Source: Muscardinus avellanarius
Taxonomy: Eukaryota; Chordata; Mammalia; Rodentia; Gliridae
Assembly: GCA_963383645.1 (NCBI GenBank)
Contig: OY726566.1
Coordinates: 96,625,321-96,689,320, forward strand
Direction of reading: 5' to 3'
DNA: 64,000 nucleotides
How positions within the stretch are numbered: position 1 is the stretch's first letter; each line of letters begins with the position of its first letter. The notes beneath the pieces were generated by a model. That model was not told the origin of the DNA. It worked only from the letters and a program-made list of their open reading frames with translations, and ran no database searches. Positions 23,355 to 33,899 of the stretch are shown here, piece after piece. A program made the translations under genes and the position numbers.

Positions 23355-24890
23355 TAAGAAATACCAAATGCCAGGAAGTGTAAGGAAAGAGCAAATATCC
23401 TACTTCCTTTTGTTGTTGAAATTTAAGACAAGCATCCAGTTAAGGTCAAAGGTTTAATTTACCAGATTTCTGTATGTTATAAAACCATTAATAAATATTT
23501 TATTATAGAGCATTAACTATTAATCATTTCCCCAAGTCATAGAATAAAATACTTGTCCTTTCTCACTTACTGGTAATAATTTTAATTTAGTTTAAGGAAG
23601 ATTGATAATGATGTATCAGTCAGGAAGGCACCCACTTTTTTAGCAAGTATATTTATGTAACTAAATACACTTAAAAATCTATTTTAAGTAATTTACATAT
23701 ATGGACCGGATTAACATTAGCTGTTTTTTGAATCATCATCAAAATATGTCCATTTACTCAATTATTAAAAATTATATGTATTAAAGTATTGCGATTACTC
23801 TGTATAATTTTTTTTCTGGACGATTGGAGACAAAGATTTGAACAAGATGGACAAGATTTCTGACCTTATCATACTGAGATTTAGTTGGCAAAGTAAAACC
23901 TGACATGCATACAGATGAGAAAACAAATTCAAAAATATACTTATTTCTGGGGGAAAAACTAAAAGATGATGTGATGGAGAGTGACTGCAGGAAGGACTCT
24001 CCATCAGGGTGGCTTGGGTGCCTCATACGATGGCTGAGGAAGAGCAGGCGCCGTGGGCATCTCTTACTGATAAGGATTTTGTATTATGGGTCCCTGGCTA
24101 CCACTTTTCCTTCTTTATTCTCTTCTGAGAATAGGTGGTCATGTTTTTGCCTGCAAACCTTCATAATTCTTCTAGAATTCAATACTTAGCCATTTGTGTG
24201 TCTTGATAGAGCTCTCTCTCTCCATTCTACTGCAATCTATGAATCCACTTAATTTTCCCCAAATCAAACAATTGCCCACGCCTATTGTTTAAGCAGGAGT
24301 CAACCAAACCAAATCTGAAATCTTAACATTTTTATAATCTAGTTAATATTTAAGTAATAATTCCCAAAGTAAAACTAAACAAACAAATCATAGTTTTAGG
24401 TAATATTTGTTTTTCCCAAGATAAAAAATATAATAAACTCTTTTTTTGTTTAAATGTAATTTCCCAGGGTGTGCCACTCTTATATTTTTTCTTCCTGATT
24501 TGGTAATATAGTAAGAAATCCTACTATAAAAATCTAAAAGCATGTAGCCTTTTACCTCTGCCCTCTATAATCGATGTAAAATTTCATGAGCATTGCCTTC
24601 TCCTTCAAACTCAACTCTAAATACACAGAAGAATGCAGGAATGAGGAAGGAAACGCAAGTCAACTGAAACAAATATTCACAGGAAATGAATTTGGTTTTC
24701 TCTTTGTTGTCAGACTGTGAAGGTATGTTTGTTCAATTACTTTACGGTGCAAATGAGTTAAAAATGACTAGGCTTGTTTCTTTTATTTCCTTACTGCTTT
24801 ATTATATTCATAAGGACTTAGAGATTGGCTTTTAGAACTTTAGAATGTTCTAGTTTCCTTGTAATTTGTTTTAGAATCTAATGTTCTCTG
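23355..24890. other. Unique AT-rich intronic sequence
   Basis: No gene, SINE or clear older repeat was recognised. Confidence 0.45.
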
Positions 24891-24894
24891 ATCC

Positions 24895-25040
24895 GGTTTG
24901 GTGTAAGTCAGACTTGAATTAGAATCCCAACACTGGCTGGGTAATCTGAAGCAGTGCATTAAATTTCTCTGAAACTTCTTTTCCTTAGCTACAGACACAG
25001 GCAGAATATATTCCCCATAATATTTTAGGATTAGAGATTA
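24895..25040 (+). mobile_element. MIR fragment
   Basis: CAGACTTGAATTAGAATCCC, ACACTGGCTGGGTAATCTG, TTAAATTTCTCTGAAACTTC and CTTAGCTACAGACACAGG follow the MIR core. Confidence 0.6.
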
Positions 25041-25061
25041 TGTACTAAAAGTTAGCAAGAC

Positions 25062-25262
25062 TGTTGAGCATGCTGGCACAAGCCTATAATCCCAGTACTT
25101 GGGAAGCTGAGACAGAAGGATTGCAGGTTTGAAGCCAGCCTCAGCAACTTAGCAAGATCCCTCAGCAAATTAGTGAGACCCTGTACCAAAAAGAAAACAT
25201 AAAATAAGGCTGGAGTATAGCTCGGAGTTAGAATGCCCTGGAGTTCAACCCCAAATACCAGT
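25062..25262 (+). mobile_element. Sciurid dimeric SINE
   Basis: TTGAGCATGCTGGCACAAGC to TATAGCTCGGAGTTAGAATG. The left-half end has a partly repeated CAGCAACTTAGCAAG / CAGCAAATTAGTGAG. Confidence 0.9.
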
Positions 25263-25269
25263 ATCACAA

Positions 25270-26790
25270 TTTTAAAAAGTAAGCAAAACAGTGCCATGGC
25301 AGCACATCTTCCCTCCACGGGCTTTCCTCCTGATATACACCCTCTCATCCTTCATCCTTAATTATACTAAGGCAATGAATGGACGCTTTGGGTCCACTTT
25401 CCCCACAACAGAACGCAAACACTGAGTGTTAACTGGGCAAAAGCAGCAAGTAGCTCTCCCCTTCGGCAGGTCGCTGCGGACCCCTGACTCAGCTTCCTCT
25501 GTTTTTCTTGTTTCTTCCTAATGTGGATTCTTCTGAATCCTCGCTGTCTGGAGTATATGACTTTTCCCTGGAGTATATGACGGAGGCCCTTCAGTCTGTC
25601 CTCCCCCATCCTGTACCCAATCTACCAGAAAGAATACTTACAACCCTTTAAACCCAGAAGTGTTGTTTTAATCAACCAGCCTTGGCTAATTCTGTCCCAT
25701 GAAGCTGGAAGTTCTCCTCCAAGTCAGTCTACCTAACAAAACTTGGTCATCTAGAAAAATGATTTTCCCTTCCAGAAAGCCTTTGGCAAGATGATCATAT
25801 CTCTATTTTCAGACCACGTCGTGCTATGCCTATTCCATATACACTTCTCATTTACAAACACTGGATATACAAGTGATGTGTTACCGAGTCCATGAAATGG
25901 CAACGTATAAAACTGGAAAGCAAAGTGCCACGAGATCTGTGCACCTTCTATTTAGTAAGTGTCTCGTCTGGGCGCTCCCTTCATTTTTCTCTTCTTTTAT
26001 TACCAGTACTAGCAGTTCGCTCATTTATAGAGTTAATTCTTCCTGAAAACAACTAAAGTAAAACAAAAATGAAAGAGAGTATACATTTTAATTGTGATGC
26101 ACAAAACATGCAGAGAATATCAAAGCTGTCCTGGGAGGCAGATACCGAAAAAGCATCTAGGGTTCAATTGACTGGTGTTTCCTTCTCATACCAGAGTTAA
26201 GTCACAGAGTTTCATTTTAGGAATAGCAGCCATGAACCATTGAGATTCTATGAAAAAAAGAGACTCCCAGAACAGCATCGGTTGTTAAAGAGCTATCAAA
26301 ACATTTGGGTAATACACATTATGCATGTACGATTGGGTTTGTGTGTGCATAGGTATCATTAGTATATGTGTGTATACACTGAGACTTTTATACTTTTATA
26401 TATCTTCCTTTGATAATCTGTAAGATTTAGAACAATGTTTGGTACTTACATGTCATATATATGTACATAAATAAATAAATGAAAAATCAGCCTGGAATTT
26501 GTTATGATAACTGAGTATGTTACTTAAAATAGCACTCGCCTGCACAGCTCTGTTCCCTCACCTGTCTGTATTTTTTTCCATAGCATGAATTAATGTTGAA
26601 TGTATGATAGCTCTATTTTTTTATTTGTAAATTAGCTCTCCCGAGAGGGCAGGCTTTCTGAAGAATAGCAGCTTCTTCTGGTCATTGAAATTACATTGAA
26701 GATGGGTGATAGGGAGCACAGAGAAATGTAAAAAACACATCCCAGGGGACATGCCCAGCACCGGGTGTTATCTGTCACCTCAGCTAAAAT
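25270..26790. other. Unique intronic sequence
   Basis: The only small feature is a 14-bp direct repeat (25548-25561 and 25568-25581). No gene was recognised. Confidence 0.45.
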
Positions 26791-26792
26791 AC

Positions 26793-27001
26793 TTTTTTTT
26801 TTTTTTTGTCGGTACTAGGGGTGGAACCCAGAGGCTTTCTACCTCCAGGCTATACTCCCAGACACATTTTATATTTTATTTGGAAACAGGGTCTCACTAA
26901 GTTGCTGAGAGCCTCACTAAGTAGCTGAGACTGGCTTTGAACCTGTGCAATCCTCCTGTTTCAGCCTCCCAAGCGCGGGGATTACAAGCGTGTGCGGCCA
27001 T
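26793..27001 (-). mobile_element. Sciurid SINE, AAAGCCTCTGGG-type subfamily
   Basis: A run of about 15 T's, then GTCGGTACTAGGGGTGG, CAGAGGCTTTCTACCTCCAG and the A-rich linker. It ends in a left half with GATTACAAGCGTGTGCGGCC. Confidence 0.93.
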
Positions 27002-27142
27002 CTTAATTCTTACTTCCTTTTGAAGCTAAGGACCATGATTGATTAAGTCAATTTTTTCCACATTGCTCATGAAATACAGAGAATGGATAGAAGTCATCTA
27101 TCCTAAGGTTACAAAGTCTAAAGGTCGGCTAGGTAAATATGC

Positions 27143-27377
27143 TTTTTTTTTTTTTTTTTTTTTTTGCGGGTCTGGGGATGGAACCCAAGGGCATATGACC
27201 TCCGATCTACACCCCCTGCCCTCTTTTTTTTTTAATTATTTATTCTTTATTTTGAAACCAGGTCTCACTGAGTTGCCAAGGGCCTCACTAGGTAGCTGAG
27301 GCTGTCCGTGAACCGGGATCCTCTGGTCTCAGCCTCCCCAGTGCTGGGATTACAAGTGCGTGCCACCACGCCCAGCT
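27143..27377 (-). mobile_element. Sciurid SINE, GCGGGTCTGGGG-type subfamily, young copy
   Basis: A long T-run then GCGGGTCTGGGGATGGAACC and GGGCATATGACCTCCGATC. It is flanked by GGTAAATATGCTT (27132-27144) and GGTAAATCTGCTT (27378-27390), a 13-bp duplication. Confidence 0.95.
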
Positions 27378-27620
27378 GGTAAATCTGCTTCTTAAACTTC
27401 ATCTTTCTGCTTTATAATTTTTTTTAAAAAATGGTGATTACTTCTGCTTTCTATGTTATATTGAAGAGATAGTCATCCCTATAGGAGATTTTGTGCTTTC
27501 AATTAATTTTTTTAAATTTCTATATCACTTTTCTTTCTGATTTTGCATTAGCTTTATATTGGTCTATTGTTATATGATTTGACCTGGCCTTTGATTTGTA
27601 TAGTATTCAATAAGCAGATT

Positions 27621-28150
27621 TTATTTATTTATTTATTTATTATTTAATTTTATTTTGCGGTCTGGGAATGGAACCCAGGGACATTCTACATCTGAGCTAT
27701 ACCTTCAGCCCTATTTTTTTTTTTTTTTTTGGTGGTACTGAGGATGGAACCCTTCTACTTCTGGGCTACACTCCCAGACCTATTTTTTTATATTTTATTT
27801 GGAAACAGGGTCTCTTAAGCCAGCACAGCTGGCTTTGAACCTGCAGGATCCTCTTGTCTCCGCCTCCCAAGCGCGGGGATGACAAGCGTAAGCGTGAGCC
27901 ACCATGTCCGGCTCCCTCAGCCCTATTTTTTAGTCTTTTTTTTTTTTTTTTTTCGGTACTGGGGAGGGAACCCAGGGGCATTCTACCTCTGAGAGACACC
28001 CACCCTGCCCTATTCTTTCTTTATTTTGAAAGAGGTTCTCACTGAGTTACAAAGAGCCTCACTAAGTAGCTGAGGCTGTCCAGGAACTGCAATCCTCCTG
28101 TCTCAGCCTCCTGAATGCTGGGATTACAAGCGTGCGCCACCACGCCCAGC
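27621..28150 (-). mobile_element. Nested cluster of three sciurid SINEs
   Basis: Element A is a right-half piece (about 27656-27720) preceded by a (TTTA)n-like tail. Element B (about 27720-27916) is a CTTAAG-type copy inserted in A, flanked by TCAGCCCTATTTTTT on both sides (27705-27719, 27917-27931). Element C (about 27936-28150) is full length. The whole cluster is bracketed by AGCAGATTTTAT (27613-27624) and AGCAGATATTAT (28151-28162). Confidence 0.88.
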
Positions 28151-28162
28151 AGCAGATATTAT

Positions 28163-28735
28163 ATTTGTGATGTAGTCTCTCTCTCAGTCAAACATTCGTT
28201 TTGGCCTTGTTGAGCTGTGTTATTCAAACAGTAAGCCTTTAAACAAAAGTGCCCCAAGGACACAGAGCAGTGTAGCCTCTGATACACACGTTATGAGGCA
28301 CAGAGATGAATCCAGAGATGCCCCGACTTCAGCCCACTGCATGTCAATTAGACTAATTTAAAGTAGGGCATGCACTTAATTTGTAAAAACAGAAAACTCT
28401 CAATTTCTCAATGGCATGGTGGCACCTGCTGGAGAAGTGTGATATTTTAGGATATTTTCCTTAAACATTCATTCACCATTTTTTATAGCATCTACAAAGA
28501 GCTATACCTGTGCAAAGGCTTGGGAATATGAGAAATAAATACAATGCAGCCTTCTTCCCCAAAATTTTTTGTCTAATTGGGAAAAAAAGTTATAAGTGAT
28601 TATGTTCCTCTTTGGTAAATATTGTGAAAAAATTATATACGTGGTGCTGTGTATATAGACCTGAGTGATCATTTGCTTAGTAGGACTGAGGTAGAGGACT
28701 GAGGATATATTTTAACTTTTTTTGAAAGAAAAAAA
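28163..28735. other. Unique intronic sequence with possible old LINE2-like piece
   Basis: Near 28460-28620 a phrase like 'attcattcaccattttttatagc ... gggaatatgagaaataaata' resembles an L2 3' end. Otherwise nothing was recognised. Confidence 0.3.
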
Positions 28736-28740
28736 ATGAT

Positions 28741-28812
28741 GTATCTCTGAGCTACACTCCCAAACCTTTTTATTTTTTATTTTGAAACATGGTCTTTCTA
28801 AGTTGCTGAAGA
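28741..28812 (-). mobile_element. Sciurid SINE fragment
   Basis: Only the end of the right half and the linker remain: TATCTCTGAGCTACACTCCC, then ATTTTGAAACATGGTC and TAAGTTGCTGAAG. Confidence 0.7.
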
Positions 28813-28904
28813 AGAAAAAAAAAAGTCAGGCAGAAGGGATCATACAGGCCAAAGGGTGAAGGTGACCTTTATAAGCTATACAGTGATAAACATGTTAATA
28901 TAGA

Positions 28905-29316
28905 GCTGGGTGTGGTGGAACACATCTGTAATCCAGCATTTGGGATGCTGAGACAGGGGGAGATGGATTCAAGGCCAGCCTCAGCAACTTAGCAAGACCC
29001 TATTAAAAAAAAAAAAAAAAGTTAGCCGGGCATGGTATCAAACGCTTGTAATCCCAGCATTTGGGAGGCTGAGATAGGAGGATCACTGTTTGCAGCCAGC
29101 CTTAGCTACTATTTAGTGAAGCCCCTTGCAACTCAGTGAGACCCTGTTTCAAAATAAAGAATAAAAAAAAAAAAATAGACCCAAGGGTGTAGCTCAGAGG
29201 TAGAATGCCCTTGGTTTCATCCCCAGTACCAAAAAAAAAAAAAAAAAATTGTAAAGCAAAAAGGACTGAGTTTATAGTCTTCAGATAGAATGTTCCTGGG
29301 TTCAATCTGCAGTACT
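28905..29316 (+). mobile_element. Nested SINE pair (one SINE inserted in another)
   Basis: An outer SINE gives a left half at 28905-29020 (GAGCTGGGTGTGGTGGAACAC) and a right half at about 29262-29316 (GGACTGAGTTTATAGTC, AGAATGTTCCTGGGTTCAAT). A full-length younger SINE (29023-29248, GCCGGGCATGGTATCAAACG) sits at the A-rich linker between them. All lie on the + strand. Confidence 0.85.
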
Positions 29317-29319
29317 AAA

Positions 29320-30665
29320 AATTTTTTTTTAAATATAATTACAGTATAGAGAGTAGAGAAACACACAAAGGGGAATTATTGGTGATATCATGAACCTTAC
29401 AAGATTGCAGACTCATTAAGGAGATGGAGAAGATAATAGTATATGACATATTTCTGTGTGAGGTATAAAAAAGTAAATAAATAAATAAATAAAAGTGTTG
29501 ATAGATAAAAAAAATTCTTGCCAAAATCTCTTCTGGGTGAGTAAAAGGATATGTCTCAAATATTGGAAGCAGAAATAAAAGAAAGTCTTCTGTACTGACA
29601 AACTAAATCACTTTCTCAAAGAATCTCAAGTACTAACAAGTCATGGCTAAATGCTCCATGATTACTGAAAACCCAAATCTATACACATTCAGTCCAACTC
29701 AGTAAAAACGTCAGGGTTAAATATATGTAAACCTCAGCTTCAAAAAAGATATGTCAATCAACATCAGTACTATACTTTCATGTTCTTCTAAAATAATGCA
29801 GTGCAGATTTATTAACTACTGTGTTAAGATGGCATTTTTAATAATTGGTGACTTTATTTGTCCACATGAGTAAATTCAATTAAAAACATAATTAACAAAA
29901 CAGCATGCAAATTTTCAAGTTCACCGGCATGCCACTAAGTAAATAGTGTCACGGGTTGCCATGTACTTGGGGGACATTAAAGAACAAATATTATATGATC
30001 GATCTTGGTTTTATGTTTAGGGAAGAGATTTCCCAGGGCAAACCTTTTTACTCAAAGATAAAGCTCTTCTACATCACCACAAAGTCAAATAACTAATGAA
30101 AGTGTCCCGCCTGAAGAGGGAGGATTTTGAAAAGGGATTTAATCGTGTTGATTTGTCTGATTAAAATGATATAGAAAGTGTGATAGGACAAGTCCCTGCT
30201 TAGCTTTGCAGACCCTTTTCCTTTTTCTCATTTGTATTTCAATAACGATTATACAATGTGCTGATAATTTAACATTCTGAGATAGGGAAAAACTAAATAG
30301 AGTAACCCAGGCTTTGTTCTCAACAGAAAGTATCGTAACATGCTCACTAGACAGTTCAGGTGCCTAGGTGTATAGTACTCAGGAAAGAGGAATTTTATGG
30401 GTCCCTCAGGTGCACTGTACCATAAAGCACACATATTTAAGACTCTCTCTGTCCTGGACAGCTTTTATGAGCCTTGGAGAACTGATTCACCATGAATTCT
30501 AATCTTCTGTTATCCCTTGCTGACTACCCGTGAGTAATAAAGTTGCTTTGTCTAACTTGTGTGACAAAGATGTAGATCATCTTTAACAATAACAATTCCA
30601 CTCTAGCCCCTCCAGTGGTGAGCCTATGAAATGACTGCAACTACTTTAGAAACATCTGAGCACAT
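29320..30665. other. Unique AT-rich intronic sequence
   Basis: Contains an (AAAT)n-like patch (29474-29492). No gene was recognised. Confidence 0.45.
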
Positions 30666-30672
30666 TTTTCCC

Positions 30673-30865
30673 CCCCAGTACTGAGGATTGAACTCAGGGG
30701 CATTCTAGCTCTAATCTGTATCCCCAGCCTTTTATTTGTTTATTTTTTAATTCTTTATTTTGAAACAGGGCCTCACTAAGTAGCTGACGGTGGCCACAAA
30801 CCTGTGACCTGTGATCTTCCTGTCTCAGCCTCCTAAATGCAGGGATTATAAGCATGTCCCACCCC
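30673..30865 (-). mobile_element. Sciurid dimeric SINE, minus strand
   Basis: CCCAGTACTGAGGATTGAAC to GATTATAAGCATGTCCCACC. It directly abuts the C-rich and TCC repeats that follow. Confidence 0.88.
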
Positions 30866-30885
30866 CCCACCCCCGGGTTGTTGTC

Positions 30886-30951
30886 TTCCTCCTCCTCCTC
30901 CTCCTCCTCCTCCTCCTCCTCCTCCTCCTCCTCCTCCTCCTTCTTCTTCTT
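30886..30951 (+). repeat. (TCC)n / (TTC)n polypyrimidine tract
   Basis: About 18 TCC triplets running into TTC triplets, preceded by a C-run (30860-30875). It is a pure pyrimidine strand of over 60 nt. Confidence 0.97.
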
Positions 30952-30965
30952 TAAAAACACCCAAC

Positions 30966-31247
30966 ATGCAATTCAGCCACTCTATTAACTTGGTATTCTC
31001 AAAAGAATAATTAGGTCAATATTAAGCCTTGTATATAAATGTGGTGAATATCTTATTTTGCTACTAATAGCTCAAACTGAAAATAACCAAAATGGCTGTC
31101 AGCAGGTAAACTGAGGAATAATTTGTGGTCTAATCATATAGTATCCTAAGCAAATAATAATATTATTATTTATAATGCAAAAATGAATACATTTCAAAAT
31201 GTATTGTCATTGAATAAACTAAATGAAGCTTTAAAATAGTAGCTATT
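30966..31247 (+). mobile_element. L1M-type LINE fragment, sense
   Basis: CTACTAATAGCTCAAACTG, AAATAACCAAAATGGCTGTC, GCAGGTAAACTGAGGAATAA and TTTGTGGTCTAATCATATAG parallel the L1M 'atagccaaaaactggaaacaacccaaatg...tggataaacaaattgtggtatatcc' region. A SINE inserts right after, and remnants may continue past 31478. Confidence 0.6.
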
Positions 31248-31261
31248 AAAGTACTATGAAA

Positions 31262-31464
31262 CTGCCAGGCGTGGTGGCGCACACTTGTAATCTCCGTGCT
31301 TGGGAGGTGGAGACAGGAGGATCACGCAGGTTCGAAGCCAGCCGCGCTGGGTTAAGAGACCCTGTTTCCACATAAAAAAGTATAAAAATAGGTCTGGGAG
31401 TATAGCCTTGAGTCAGAAGGGCTTCCAGGAACCTCAGTACCATCAAAAAATAAAATAAAATAAA
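31262..31464 (+). mobile_element. Sciurid SINE, CTTAAG-type subfamily, young copy
   Basis: GCCAGGCGTGGTGGCGCACAC, diagnostic CCGCGCTGGGTTAAGAGACC, and an A-rich tail. Flanked by a perfect 14-bp duplication AAAGTACTATGAAA (31248-31261 and 31465-31478). Confidence 0.96.
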
Positions 31465-31479
31465 AAAGTACTATGAAAT

Positions 31480-32160
31480 GGGACATAATTAAGCAATAGA
31501 ATAATCAGCAGAAATAGATTCTAAGATCACAAATGTTAGATTTATCTGTCAATAAAAAAACACAGATATGATGATATATTTTCAGATTTCTCATCCTGGG
31601 CATAGGGGGTTGAAGAATGGAAACCAAGCAATAGGAATTTTCTAGGAGATTTAACAAAGTAAAGTCAAATCCAACAGGTGTCAATAGAAATTAGCATTAA
31701 GGAATTATTAGTAGGTTTAATCAGAGAAATTTGTGTAGAGTTGTGAAGTTAAAAGAGCACATAGCTATTTTAAGAACAGTCATTATTTGAAATGTTGGTT
31801 TAGAGACTGTTTCTTGGCCATTAGATATCCTAATGTGGTTCAACCACGTTATTATGTTAGAAGAGCCTAATAAATACTAAATGTGGCATCATAAAAGGCT
31901 TTGAGAATTGACACAATATAAGGAGAAAGACTGTCCAAGAACCAAGGGGCCATAGCCTGCTAAGGACATTGGTATCACTCAACAGGTTGTCAAAGAAATG
32001 GAATCCCATCTAATTCTTGGAAGGTGATTTTGGCTAGAGAGATGAAGCTTTTTCTCATAAAAGAGTAAGAAATGAGACCAGCTTGTTGCTTTGGGTTGTG
32101 ATTCAAGGATTCCCAGGTACTGAATACTACACGTTTTTATAAAGCTCTGAGGAATCTCTG
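31480..32160. other. Unique AT-rich intronic sequence
   Basis: Possible remnant of the L1M fragment in the first 150 nt. Nothing else was recognised. Confidence 0.4.
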
Positions 32161-32164
32161 CTGC

Positions 32165-32330
32165 ACAAAGTGCTGCTCTGTGGCCAGCAGTATTAGCATT
32201 CCCCAGGTGTCTACTGGAAATGCAGTCTCAGGCCTCAGCCAGACTGCTGTCAAAGAGCTCACATTGTACAAATGTGATGATCTCCAGTGAACTCCTGAGC
32301 ACGTTAGAGTTGGGTAATTTATTGTTCTGA
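32165..32330. mobile_element. MER5-like hAT DNA transposon fragment
   Basis: AGTATTAGCATTCCCCAGG, CTACTGGAAATGCAGTCTC and AGGCCTCAGCCAGACTGC match the non-autonomous MER5-type phrase 'agcatcagcatcacctgggaacttgttagaaatgcaaattctcaggcc'. Confidence 0.6.
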
Positions 32331-32740
32331 ACTAAAAATGGGGTGTGATAGGACACGGAAGCAGAACAGAGGGTCAGAACCAGCCTCTCTTATTACTGCC
32401 ATTTTGTCCACTGAGAATTATATTCACAATGTTGGGCAAAATGGCTTTTTGAAAGGTTTTCAAAAGTGTCTTAAGATATGAAAAAGTGCCTTTAGACGAA
32501 GAAAATAGCAAAGTTTGAAGTTAATGTTTAATAATGGTTATATAACAAAACATGATGTCATTTCATAAAATAAAAATGTAGAGCAATAAAAAAATTCTCT
32601 GTGTAGAAACACACTATTAGATTAGGTTTTTTGATTTTGCAGGAATTCTTGAATTTGCTTAGTGATGATCTTGAAATAAAGTACTAAAGATTAATAATTT
32701 AAATAATATTACAGATAAGTTTATCTTTCCCAAAACACAC

Positions 32741-32790
32741 TTGTGTGTGTGTGGGTATGTGTGTATATATGTGTGTGTGGGGGGGTGCTC
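32741..32790 (+). repeat. (GT)n-rich imperfect microsatellite
   Basis: Alternating TG runs interrupted by GGGTATG and TATATA, ending in a G-run. Confidence 0.9.
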
Positions 32791-33444
32791 TTAGATTGCT
32801 CCCAAAGTTCCTAGGTTCTCTTGTCTTTAGTTTGAACTCTGTGGTAGGCCAGGGATGAAGAGAAAATATCAGAGCCTTACAGACTATACCTGTATCTCCC
32901 ACATAAAAAAATATATATGTAAAATTCCATTCCATAACACTTGTAAGAGTCCAGATGGGTACTAAGGCACAATAACATAAAGATCAAATGTGAATTTTCT
33001 TGGTTTAGCTGGCAAAGGCTGGGTTATGAATGCTTGGTTCCATAGCTGGAAGAAAACCCCAGAATAATCGAACTATTGCCCAGGAAGCCATCTGGCTTGA
33101 AGTTAGCTTTTCCTTCAAGAACGGAAGAACTAGAACTTGCCAGCTTTGATTTGCATGCCTTTCTGCTACTATTTCCAGCCAATTCCATTCATACAACTCT
33201 AGCTTTCATTTAGTGCTGAGCTCATTGACTAAAAAAAATAAGGAACAGAAAAGAAAAAAAAAACAAGAAAAGAAATGAAGGAAGAGCTTAATTGATTATG
33301 CAAAGTGTTGCTTTGGGAAAAAGAAAATCTTGTTAGAAGCTTGGCAAACTTAATTCATTATAGACCTAGTGACATCTTCTACACCAGAACATTACATCAG
33401 GTTTGTTTTTTTAAAACATCATGTGGCCTTGTAGTTTGGTAAGT

Positions 33445-33898
33445 ATGTTAGCTTTTGGTTGCCATGACCAAAATATCTGAAAAGAACAAGTTAGCAGAGA
33501 ATTTATTTTGCCTCAGGGATACAGAGGTCTCAGTTCAGGGGCAGCCAACTCCATTGCATCAGGCCTGAGGTGAAGCAGGACATCATGCTGGGAGAGCAAA
33601 GAAGAAGAGAACTGCTCAGTTCATGGTAGCAGAAAAACAGAGAGAAGAGAAGGGACCATGAACAGATATGGTCCCCAAGGCTATGCCCCCAGCAATCTAC
33701 TTCCTTCAGCCACTCCACACCGGCCAACAGTTACTACCTAGAAGTCCATCCAGATTATCAATCTACCAGGTGGTTTAATCCACTGATGAAGGTAGAGCCC
33801 TCATAATCAAATCATTTCCTAGAAGCCTCTACCTCAGGACATTGCCTCATTGTCTAACACGTGAGCTTTTGGGGGACGTTGCAGATGCAGATAAAAAC
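33445..33898 (-). mobile_element. MaLR-type solo LTR
   Basis: The + strand shows the reverse of a MaLR LTR: GCTTTTGGTTGCCATGACC with AAAATATCTG, GAATTTATTTTGCCTCAGG, AGGTCTCAGTTCAGGGGC, a CTCCATTGCATCAGGCCTGA segment with GGTGAAGCAG, CATCATGCTGGGAGAGC, CCACTGATGAAGGTAGAGC, and ACACGTGAGCTTTTGGGGG near the start of the LTR. MaLRs are non-coding-LTR elements related to class III endogenous retroviruses. No internal region or second LTR is adjacent. Confidence 0.7.
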
Positions 33899-33899
33899 A

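Noticed and set aside
23132..23383. 75-codon frames through T-runs and SINE bodies (also near 376, 26706, 27039, 27854, 30694, 31246, 62356)
   Set aside because: Frames starting in or crossing the SINE are repeat sequence, recognisable by peptides such as GFEPARSSCLCLP, and not genes.
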